Position numbers and translations under genes: made by a program. Source: an uncultured Eubacteriaceae bacterium (GTDB lineage Bacteria; Bacillota; Clostridia; Lachnospirales; CAG-274). Taken from it: DNA of 13,412 nucleotides. Under the pieces are notes generated by a model. The model worked only from the letters and a program-made list of their open reading frames with translations. It was not told the origin of the DNA and did no database searches. The first letter of the stretch is position 1, and each line of letters opens with the position of its first letter. The stretch lies in NCBI GenBank assembly GCA_946534775.1, contig CAMNCZ010000005.1, positions 1-13,412 of the forward strand, written 5' to 3'. Positions 1 through 5,846 of the stretch are shown in pieces.

Positions 1-9
1 TTTTTGCCA

Positions 10-36
10 GAGGGTGGCGCTTAATGCGACACCCTC
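10..36. repeat. 27-bp hairpin sequence, inverted copy of the rpoC terminator stem-loop
   Basis: An imperfect palindrome lies 9 bp downstream of the lyase stop codon. Its 7-bp outer arms are GAGGGTG and CACCCTC, followed by one mismatch and a 3-bp inner stem. It is identical over 27 of 27 bases, loop and mismatch included, to the reverse complement of 12184-12210, where the same stem-loop forms the rpoC terminator. Here neither strand has a T-run directly after the stem: the lyase strand continues TGGCAAAAA and the other strand AATATCCC. It could still stabilise or weakly terminate the lyase mRNA, but it is not a canonical intrinsic terminator. The identity and the opposite orientation are read directly. 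A dispersed repeat family is inference. Confidence 0.75.
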
Positions 37-45
37 AATATCCCA

Positions 46-3000
46 TTATTTACCTGCCCTTTCACCAAGGCTGTTTTTGCCGCCCGTGCCGTCAAGATCA
101 AAGTAATTTATCGGGCTTAAAAGCGGTGTATCACTGTTGTTTTTGTAGTTTGTGTCTTCCGTTACCGTTGCTATAACATCGGGCTCGCCGCCGCCGTAGG
201 AAACAATGCCTTTGACCGTATAAGCGTAGTCCTCGGGCTTGTCGCTGTAAAGGCGGATATTTGCCGCCGCATTGTTGTAGCTTTTAACATTTTCAAGCAC
301 AAGTGCGGGGTTGGAGTTGGTGGTGATACCGTTGTGCATATTGTCGTAAGCCTGACAATTTATCAGTCTGTGCGCAACCGCAACATTTTCACCGCCCAGT
401 TTAAAGCCGTTGTTGCCGCCCGCTTCATAACTTGTTTCGCTGCCGTCTTCGTTAAGGCGTATACCGTTTTTATACGATACGCAGTCCTCAAGCGTTACCG
501 CGCCGATAGCACCCGTACCCGTCTTTGTGTAAAGGTCCCAGCCGTCATCCACGTTGTGATGCGACTTGCAGCCCTTGAATACATTGCCTTCGCCAACGGT
601 AAGTTTTGCGCCGAAACCGTCTGCATTTATCTTTGACGGGTCGCAGTTGTTGTAGGCCTCACAATTTACTATCCTGTTGTTTGAAGGCCAGGTGCGCCTG
701 TCGTCACTGTTGTTTGTACGGCTTATCTGAAGACCCATATCCTGATTATTGTAGAACTTGCAGTCCTCGATTATATTGCTGCTGCCGCCTAAGTGAACGC
801 ACTTGAGGTTGGGGCCGCAGTTTGTGAAATCTATTCCCTGAATATGCCAGTAATTGCCCGAAATAACGGCACCCGCATATTCGCCTTGATAATCCAGCAC
901 TACCTTGCCGTCTGCCTTTAATGTCTTTAAAGCGCCCGGCTTGCCGTCGTTGCCCCTTGCAATTTCAAGCGGCTTGGTCATTTTGTAAGTGCCCTCTGTA
1001 AGAACCGCTGTCTGACCCTCTGCCACAAAGCCCGCCGCACTGTAGATATCAAGCGGTTTTTCCTTTGTGCCGTCGCCGTTAAAGCTGCCGTTTGGCGCTG
1101 CATAAATAGTTGAAAGCGACTTGTTAAGGTTTTTCTGATATACGGTATGTCTTAAAACTATAGGTGTATAGTCCGTCAAAGCCTGTGTATCATCGGGTGT
1201 GTACAGCACGGTAAAGCGGTTTGCCGCATTTGAGTGCAGCTTTACATTAAGCGAAAGCGTTTTTTCCATATCCGCATCACGCAGTACAACAGCATCGTTC
1301 AGTTTTACCGTAACACGGCCCTTTGCGCTGTCCTCGGCCTTTAATTCAAGCGTATAATTGTTGTTTGTGGTGTACTCGCTTGAAAGCACCTGTACAACGG
1401 GTGTTTTCTTGTTGTCGGCCTTTGCGGAAATGCTTTGGCTGTAAGCCTTGCTGCCCGTATAGTAGGTTACGTTTTCAACATCTATATCTGCCCAGCGCGC
1501 CGTAAAGAAGCCTACATAGCTCTGCGGAGTCTGCGTTGCAAGGAAAGAATCGTCATAATAAAAATCTTCCTTGGTTTTTTCCGTCTGATAATCATAGCAG
1601 CTTACATAAAGGCCGCCGTTGAGTTTCTGCATAGTAAGACGGTATTTGCTGCCTTCTGCGGGGAAGGTCTCCGAAAGTGCTGTCGGGCCTATCCTTGTGC
1701 CGCCGCCGTCGGGCGTTTCAACGCCCTGCCTTACAAGCAGATTTATGCGGTTAAGCTTGGTTTTCTTTTCATAAGACGGGTCCGAAGTATCACTCGGCCA
1801 GCCCGTACCGCTGTAACCGCCGAGAATAGCGATATTTGATGCAAACACCTTGCTGCCTTCAAGCGGCAGTGAAACGCCCTGCTCGTCTTTCTTTGCGGCA
1901 TCCTCGCTTACGGTCTGCCCGCCGTCCGTTCCCGTTAAAGGTACGGCATCACGCACCATAATACCAAAGGCCTCCTGGCCGTTTCGCTTGGTGTCGTCGT
2001 TGTCGTGTTCAAGATATTTGTTTACGGTTATATCCGCCGAAAGCGTAAAGTTTTCGTCGGGTGTCACCTGTGTGTAATAGTAAGTCATACCGTCGTGGTC
2101 GGCGGTTATCTTGCCCGCGCCTCCCCACGAACGTACATTTATTTTGCCGTTTACCGTGCCGTATTCATCGGCGGAAACTCCTGTTTTTTCGGCATCATTA
2201 TAGCCCGAAGACTGGCCGAAAGTACTCTTTCGCCAAAAATGCTCCTTAGCCTCTTCAACATTTACCTTTATTGAAACGGGCGAAAGCTTGCCGTCATTAG
2301 GCCTTACCGTAACGGTATATTCGCCTGCCTGCGAAGTATCTACCGCGGAAGCATCTACCGTGTAAGCATCCGTCTTTTCAAGGTCGCCGTTGTCGTATTC
2401 GACAGCTGCCGACAGCTCGGTCTCCACCTTGTCGCCAATAGCGTAAGTTGTTTTGGGATATTTGGTAACAACAAGTTTCTGCGCGCTGCGTTTTTGCACG
2501 CTTATATCAAAGCTGCCGCCCGTGCCGCCGCTTACGGGGTCAACGGCAATGCTCAGTTTTTTCTCCTCAAAATCGCTGTCAAAGCCCGATACCTTATATT
2601 CGTTTTTGTCAAGTATCTCGGCCGAACCGTCCGAATAATGCGCCGTTACGATAATACCCGCAAGATCAAGTTCATCGCCCACATAATATTTTGTCTTTGC
2701 GGGCGGCTTTATTTCAAGGCTTGTTACGGTCTTTGGCGAAACTTCCACATCAAAACGCGCCACCGCCTTACCCGATTTTACGCCTTTCTCGTCTTTTCTT
2801 GTAACAAAAGCCGTAAGTTTGCCCGCCGTAGGCAGTATATCACCGTCTTTTACGGTCTTGCCGCCCAATTTGATATTTACCGAATCATTGTCAAGAACTT
2901 CCGAAGAACCGTCTTCATAAACGGCGCTCACCTGCATACCCGTAGAGTTGAAAACGCCGTTTTTGGCATATTTTGTCTTAACGGGCGTATAATCCACGCT

Positions 3001-3930
3001 TATGGTTTTTACCGTGCGCGGCTTTACCGTGACCGTGTACCGGGTTTTTGCAGCGCCTGCGCTTACGGTAAGTTTCTGCTTGCCCACGGTTTCGGGCTTG
3101 TAGCCTTTTACCGAAAGTTCGCTTGTTTCCGCCGTTGTGCCGTCACTGTATGTAACCAGCGCAGTTACGGGCTTTAAAGCCTGTCCGTAGTAGTATTCGG
3201 TCTGCGCATCTTTTATCTCCACCTTAACGGGACGTCTGTCGGCTATCTCGATTTTCACGTTTTTAAAACTTGCCTTTGCGTTTCTTGCAATGTAAAGTGC
3301 GGGATAGATATCGCCGTCAAAGTTGTAAACTTCTGCCGAGTAGCTTTTTTCGCCGCAGGTAAAAGTATACATATTGCCCGATTTTTCTATTTTCAGCTCA
3401 AATTCGCCAAGGTTTTCACCCTCGTTTTTAAAAGTATCGGAAAGTGCATCGCCAACGGTCTTTTTGTCGCTGTTATCGCGGATAATGGGGTAAATAGCCA
3501 TATCCGACTTTTTATCGGGCGCATAGCTGCCCAAAAACAGCGAGTCCGTGTATGCGATATCGTCTGTTTTGTTGAACAGATCGTCCAGCACCGCAATACC
3601 GACAGAACCCTGCTGAGGATTGCTGCTTTCGGCCATTACCGAATATTCATCGATAGATACCGTTGCCGAAAATGTAAAATCCTCTTCACCCGAGATTTTC
3701 TTTGCGGCATAGATAATGCTGTCCTCGCCGTCGGTAAACTTACCGTTGTTTACCTTGTTGTTTGCAAGCACAAAGCTGTCGCCGCTGCCGTCAACGCTGT
3801 ATTCCGTGCTGCCTGCCTTGCCCGTCCAGCCCGTCAGCCACTCGCCCGATGCTTCCGCACCAAACGCAGGCATAGCCTGAGATACGGCCATTAAAAATGC
3901 CAATGTTAAAGGTATGCATTTTTTCTTCAT
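46..3930 (-). CDS. Secreted multidomain pectate lyase, PL9-like, with Ig-like domains
   Basis: This 1294-residue exported protein probably cleaves pectin or polygalacturonate by Ca-dependent beta-elimination outside the cell. Residues 1 to about 24 form a signal peptide (MKKK, a hydrophobic stretch, then AFGA). Residues 30-232 are a lectin-like beta-sandwich. Four Big_3-type Ig-like domains follow at about 234-303, 306-398, 401-479 and 483-559, each with a Y(S/E)DGS-type strand. A second copy of the beta-sandwich lies at 564-828, another beta domain at 838-931, and a right-handed beta-helix at 941-1290. The helix carries the PL9 signature: NADGF (D1104), VDDGWD (D1128, D1129, D1132) and NGFKLGG (K1177), matching the Ca ligands and catalytic lysine of Dickeya Pel9A. 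The D1104 to D1128 spacing is the same 24 residues as in Pel9A. There is no LPXTG, SLH or dockerin, so release or non-covalent retention is likely. An AGGAGGG site sits 9 nt before the ATG. The gene starts 29 nt after cca and may share its transcript. The substrate is inferred. Confidence 0.88.
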   Translation of the reverse strand: MKKKCIPLTLAFLMAVSQAMPAFGAEASGEWLTGWTGKAGSTEYSVDGSGDSFVLANNKVNNGKFTDGEDSIIYAAKKISGEEDFTFSATVSIDEYSVMAESSNPQQGSVGIAVLDDLFNKTDDIAYTDSLFLGSYAPDKKSDMAIYPIIRDNSDKKTVGDALSDTFKNEGENLGEFELKIEKSGNMYTFTCGEKSYSAEVYNFDGDIYPALYIARNAKASFKNVKIEIADRRPVKVEIKDAQTEYYYGQALKPVTALVTYSDGTTAETSELSVKGYKPETVGKQKLTVSAGAAKTRYTVTVKPRTVKTISVDYTPVKTKYAKNGVFNSTGMQVSAVYEDGSSEVLDNDSVNIKLGGKTVKDGDILPTAGKLTAFVTRKDEKGVKSGKAVARFDVEVSPKTVTSLEIKPPAKTKYYVGDELDLAGIIVTAHYSDGSAEILDKNEYKVSGFDSDFEEKKLSIAVDPVSGGTGGSFDISVQKRSAQKLVVTKYPKTTYAIGDKVETELSAAVEYDNGDLEKTDAYTVDASAVDTSQAGEYTVTVRPNDGKLSPVSIKVNVEEAKEHFWRKSTFGQSSGYNDAEKTGVSADEYGTVNGKINVRSWGGAGKITADHDGMTYYYTQVTPDENFTLSADITVNKYLEHDNDDTKRNGQEAFGIMVRDAVPLTGTDGGQTVSEDAAKKDEQGVSLPLEGSKVFASNIAILGGYSGTGWPSDTSDPSYEKKTKLNRINLLVRQGVETPDGGGTRIGPTALSETFPAEGSKYRLTMQKLNGGLYVSCYDYQTEKTKEDFYYDDSFLATQTPQSYVGFFTARWADIDVENVTYYTGSKAYSQSISAKADNKKTPVVQVLSSEYTTNNNYTLELKAEDSAKGRVTVKLNDAVVLRDADMEKTLSLNVKLHSNAANRFTVLYTPDDTQALTDYTPIVLRHTVYQKNLNKSLSTIYAAPNGSFNGDGTKEKPLDIYSAAGFVAEGQTAVLTEGTYKMTKPLEIARGNDGKPGALKTLKADGKVVLDYQGEYAGAVISGNYWHIQGIDFTNCGPNLKCVHLGGSSNIIEDCKFYNNQDMGLQISRTNNSDDRRTWPSNNRIVNCEAYNNCDPSKINADGFGAKLTVGEGNVFKGCKSHHNVDDGWDLYTKTGTGAIGAVTLEDCVSYKNGIRLNEDGSETSYEAGGNNGFKLGGENVAVAHRLINCQAYDNMHNGITTNSNPALVLENVKSYNNAAANIRLYSDKPEDYAYTVKGIVSYGGGEPDVIATVTEDTNYKNNSDTPLLSPINYFDLDGTGGKNSLGERAGK

Positions 3931-3959
3931 TTGTCGTTACCCTCCTATAAAAAATCGCA

Positions 3960-5180
3960 TTATACATTAAGTATTTCAATAAGTTTTTCTTTTGTATTTA
4001 ATGACGGATCGTGCAAAACGGCATCCAAGGCGGTATTCAGCAGTTCGCCTATTTTTTGGCCTTTCGGCACGCCCAAAGCCTGCAAGTCGCCGCCGTTTAT
4101 CGCAAGGCCGCCAATCGTGCAGCAATCCTTGTTTTTTATTATTTTTTCGTACATCAAAGATATTTCGCACATTTTTTTCGCGTTATCAAGGTCTATCAGC
4201 CCGATAGGATCGTTTGCGGACCTGAAATAAAGTTCAAGCTTTGCGCCGTCCTCGCCCATTTTGTTGATAAGTACGCGAATATCGTACTCGCTTTCAAGCG
4301 GCAGGGTTGAATTTTTCACTATTGCCGCCGTCATACGCGAAGTTTCGTTATCAAAGGTCATTTTTTTCAGCATTTTGTTTATATCCGCGCAGTCCGTATA
4401 AGCCATTATCACCGCAAGCCTTACGGGAAGCCGCTTAGGGCAAAGCTGAAGTTTTCGCTGATGTGTGTCTGTGTCATAGCCGTTGCCCGGGATAAAAAAA
4501 TCAAGTATGCCCGTATTTTTAAAAGTGCCTATCATTTCGGGCTCGTCGCTCATAAGTGTCTTTGTAAACTCCTCCCTTATGCGCTCCGTGCTGATGTTTT
4601 TTATAAGACAAGCCTTGTCATATATCGCTTTTTTCGTTTCTTCCTCTATCTCAAAGTCAAGCTGCGCCGAAAAACGCACTGCCCGCATTATCCTTAAAGC
4701 ATCTTCGTCAAATCTGTCGGCAGCGCAGCCGACACCGCGTATGACACGTTTTTCTATATCCGCCCGCCCGTCAAACGGGTCCACAAAGCCGCGTTTCGGG
4801 CTGTAGGCAATGGCATTTACGGTAAAATCCCGACGTGCCAGGTCATCTTCTATATTTTTTGTGAATAAAACGCTGTCGGGGTGACGGTTGTCGGTATATT
4901 CGCCGTCAATTCGGTATGTGGTCACTTCATACCCCGTATGGTCATAGACCACCGTCACCGTACCGTGCTGTATGCCCGTATCTACGGTATGAAAATCTTT
5001 CTTTGGCGCAAATATCGCCTTTACCTCCTCGGGCGAAGCGGATGTGGTTATATCCCAGTCCTTGGGTTCACGCCCCATTATGCTGTCACGCACGCAGCCG
5101 CCCACGATAAAAGCCTCATAGCCGCCGTTTTCAAGCGCCGCCATTATTCTCGCCGCCGCATCGGGTATGTTTATATCCAA
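3960..5180 (-). CDS. cca: CCA tRNA nucleotidyltransferase (class II)
   Basis: The enzyme adds or repairs the 3' CCA end of tRNAs in the cytoplasm using CTP and ATP. Counting from the ATG at 5189, the nucleotidyltransferase core shows GGCVRD (30-35), the metal-binding DWD (44-46), RRDFTVNA (119-126) and EDALR (162-166, the nucleotide-recognition motif), followed by the helical neck, body and tail. At about 406-409 residues it has the normal length for a bacterial enzyme without an HD domain. Start choice: the GGAGGG Shine-Dalgarno sequence abuts the ATG at 5189, which is too close. The in-frame TTG at 5180 (giving MDINIPD) has a spacing of about 10 nt and is preferred; the ATG remains possible. 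The pectate lyase gene follows after 29 nt on the same strand. From sequence alone a full CCA-adding enzyme cannot be separated from an A-adding one. Confidence 0.95.
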   Translation of the reverse strand: MDINIPDAAARIMAALENGGYEAFIVGGCVRDSIMGREPKDWDITTSASPEEVKAIFAPKKDFHTVDTGIQHGTVTVVYDHTGYEVTTYRIDGEYTDNRHPDSVLFTKNIEDDLARRDFTVNAIAYSPKRGFVDPFDGRADIEKRVIRGVGCAADRFDEDALRIMRAVRFSAQLDFEIEEETKKAIYDKACLIKNISTERIREEFTKTLMSDEPEMIGTFKNTGILDFFIPGNGYDTDTHQRKLQLCPKRLPVRLAVIMAYTDCADINKMLKKMTFDNETSRMTAAIVKNSTLPLESEYDIRVLINKMGEDGAKLELYFRSANDPIGLIDLDNAKKMCEISLMYEKIIKNKDCCTIGGLAINGGDLQALGVPKGQKIGELLNTALDAVLHDPSLNTKEKLIEILNV

Positions 5181-5202
5181 TTTGTACATCCCTCCGTTTT
5201 GT

Positions 5203-5222
5203 CATATACATTTATGTATATG
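5203..5222. repeat. Perfect 9-2-9 palindrome in the cca leader
   Basis: The arms CATATACAT and ATGTATATG are separated by TT, 14 bp upstream of the cca ATG and just before its Shine-Dalgarno sequence. A further AT-rich stretch (TGCATATATAACC) follows. It lies between the predicted cca promoter and the ribosome binding site, so it could be an operator or an mRNA hairpin. AT-rich palindromes also arise by chance, and no regulator is implied by the sequence. Confidence 0.4.
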
Positions 5223-5246
5223 TATATTGCATATATAACCAATTAT

Positions 5247-5275
5247 ATTTTAACATTTTTCATTAAATATTACAA
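5247..5275 (-). promoter_or_regulatory. Predicted sigma-A promoter of cca (and possibly the lyase)
   Basis: Read on the minus strand, TTGTAA (5270-5275) and TAAAAT (5247-5252) are separated by exactly 17 bp. They match the consensus hexamers at 4 of 6 and 5 of 6 positions. An overlapping TATAAT (5242-5247) is an alternative -10 but lacks a good -35. The leader would be about 55-65 nt. The promoter is divergent from the toxin promoter about 120 bp away. The remaining sequence between the two (about 5276-5393) is AT-rich and shows no gene. Confidence 0.55.
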
Positions 5276-5393
5276 GATGAATTTTTTTGAGTTTACCTGT
5301 TTTTTTGTGGTATTCCTTGGATGTATGATCAGACGGTAAATAGAAACTGCATAAAAAATACTTTTCATTTATTTTACAATTTCGGCAAATATA

Positions 5394-5422
5394 TTGCATA
5401 AATAACAAGGCTTTGCTATAAT
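5394..5422 (+). promoter_or_regulatory. Sigma-A promoter of the small-toxin mRNA
   Basis: TTGCAT (5394-5399), a 17-bp spacer and TATAAT (5417-5422) form the promoter, and TG one base upstream of the hexamer makes an extended -10. The predicted transcription start is near 5429, giving a leader of about 130 nt before the 22-codon ORF. The perfect -10, TG extension and ideal spacing make this one of the two best promoters in the window. Confidence 0.8.
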
Positions 5423-5464
5423 ACAGTCAGACTACGGCAAATATCGTGGTTTAGCAAGAGGTGA

Positions 5465-5554
5465 GCAGAATTTTCCGCAAGGGAAAACTGCGTAATGGCG
5501 GACTGCACTCCACACTCGGCAAAAATACAGGTATGGATTTTTGCATAGGAGGTG
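5465..5554 (+). promoter_or_regulatory. Structured 5' UTR of the toxin mRNA
   Basis: Two hairpins can be read by eye. The first pairs GCAG-aa-TTTTCC (5465-5476) with GGAAAACTGC (5482-5491) around a 5-nt loop, with a 2-nt bulge. The second pairs GCAAAAAT (5519-5526) with ATTTTTGC (5537-5544) and ends three bases before the Shine-Dalgarno sequence. CACTCC (5506-5511) can extend the second hairpin by pairing with GGAGGTG (5548-5554) with one bulged G, which would bury the Shine-Dalgarno sequence. The same segment (5500-5511, GGACTGCACTCC) is complementary over 12 bp, with one G-U, to GGGGTGCAGTCC at 5677-5688 in the 3' UTR. Pairings are read directly from the sequence. The regulatory role is inferred by analogy with type I toxin mRNAs. 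Confidence 0.6.
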
Positions 5555-5559
5555 GTGAT

Positions 5560-5628
5560 ATGGGTTACTACGAATACATACTTGTTATTTCGATTTTAGT
5601 GATACTCATTGTTGCAATAAAAAAATAA
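5560..5628 (+). CDS. 22-residue membrane peptide, candidate type I toxin
   Basis: This very small ORF begins MGYYEYI and ends VAIKK. The core, about residues 7-20, consists almost wholly of I, L, V, S and A, forming one transmembrane helix with a Tyr/Glu-rich N-terminus and a lysine pair at the C-terminus. The ribosome binding site is exceptionally strong (AGGAGGTGGTGAT directly before the ATG), as is common for tightly repressed type I toxins. The organisation (aromatic/Glu N-terminus, hydrophobic helix, Lys-rich end) resembles the holin-like toxin group of Firmicutes, but at 22 residues it is shorter than the usual 30 or more. A dedicated promoter lies upstream and a convergent antisense RNA gene overlaps the 3' end. 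An in-frame GTG at 5461 would give a 55-residue form but lacks a good ribosome binding site. Toxicity is inferred from the locus architecture; no homologue was checked. Confidence 0.75.
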   Translation: MGYYEYILVISILVILIVAIKK

Positions 5629-5660
5629 CCGCCAAGCTCCCAAACTAAAGCGGTTATTTT
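5619..5660 (-). terminator. Intrinsic terminator of the antisense RNA
   Basis: Arms AAAATAACCGC (5622-5632) and GCGGTTATTTT (5650-5660) form a perfect 11-bp stem. Read on the minus strand, the stem leads into seven T residues (5625-5619). On the plus strand only TTTT follows the GC-rich part, so the element should be much stronger for the antisense RNA. It also covers the toxin stop codon and could partly terminate or protect the toxin message. Confidence 0.8.
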
Positions 5661-5706
5661 AATAAAACTCTTTACGGGGGTGCAGTCCTTGACTGCTCCC
5701 TCTTGT
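5619..5706 (-). ncRNA. Antisense RNA antitoxin candidate, about 88 nt
   Basis: The predicted RNA starts about 7 nt after a TATTAT -10 (near 5706) and ends in the T7 run at 5625-5619. It is perfectly complementary to the last codons and the whole 3' UTR of the toxin mRNA. It contains two stem-loops: GGG-t-GCAGTC/GACTGC-t-CCC near its 5' end, and the 11-bp terminator stem at its 3' end. Its 5' part also carries GGACTGCACCCC, nearly identical to GGACTGCACTCC in the toxin 5' UTR, so it could compete for the long-range pairing in that mRNA. Convergent transcription with overlap at the toxin 3' end is the arrangement of txpA/ratA and bsrG/SR4. Both RNA ends are predicted, not measured. Confidence 0.72.
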
Positions 5707-5714
5707 GTTTTTAT
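5678..5714 (+). terminator. Intrinsic terminator of the toxin mRNA
   Basis: GGG-t-GCAGTC and GACTGC-t-CCC form a tight hairpin with a CTT loop (5678-5700), followed by TCTTGTGTTTTTAT. A transcript from about 5429 to here would be about 285 nt. The ascending arm overlaps the segment complementary to the toxin 5' UTR, so hairpin formation and long-range pairing exclude each other. Confidence 0.65.
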
Positions 5715-5741
5715 AATACTATATTTTATCTGTTTTGTCAA
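5713..5741 (-). promoter_or_regulatory. Sigma-A promoter of the antisense RNA
   Basis: On the minus strand a perfect TTGACA (5736-5741) is followed after 17 bp by TATTAT (5713-5718, 5 of 6). The start should fall near 5706. A long A/T-rich stretch with A- and T-runs lies immediately upstream (5742-5782) and could act as an UP element. Together these predict a strong constitutive promoter, as expected for an unstable antitoxin RNA made in excess. Confidence 0.82.
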
Positions 5742-5749
5742 GGATTTTG

Positions 5750-5782
5750 CAAAATTTTGATAAAGCTTTATTTAAAATTTTG
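5750..5782. repeat. AT-rich inverted repeat upstream of the antisense promoter
   Basis: Arms CAAAATTTT (5750-5758) and AAAATTTTG (5774-5782) flank the perfect palindrome ATAAAGCTTTAT (5760-5771). The element lies between the transporter stop codon and the antisense RNA promoter. It could be an UP element, a protein site, or a weak end signal for the transporter transcript. It is not a normal intrinsic terminator because the stem lacks GC pairs. The remainder of 5783-5846 shows nothing recognisable. Confidence 0.45.
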
Positions 5783-5846
5783 GCTTTCACATTTCCGGCG
5801 CACTTTCGCTATGTATTTTCGTAAATTTATACCCCGCCGATATATT

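Noticed and set aside
2494..3177. 227-codon plus-strand frame opposite the lyase gene
   Set aside because: It is antisense to a well-supported gene, has aberrant Arg/Cys/Tyr-rich composition, no ribosome binding site and no recognisable domain. It is a shadow of the repetitive Ig-coding region.
4881..5339. 152-codon plus-strand frame opposite the start of cca
   Set aside because: It is antisense to the conserved nucleotidyltransferase core, has no ribosome binding site and its composition is unlike the real genes here.
5190..5560. Riboswitch or T-box upstream of cca or of the small peptide gene
   Set aside because: No known riboswitch core or T-box motif could be recognised. The structures in 5465-5554 fit a type I toxin leader better.
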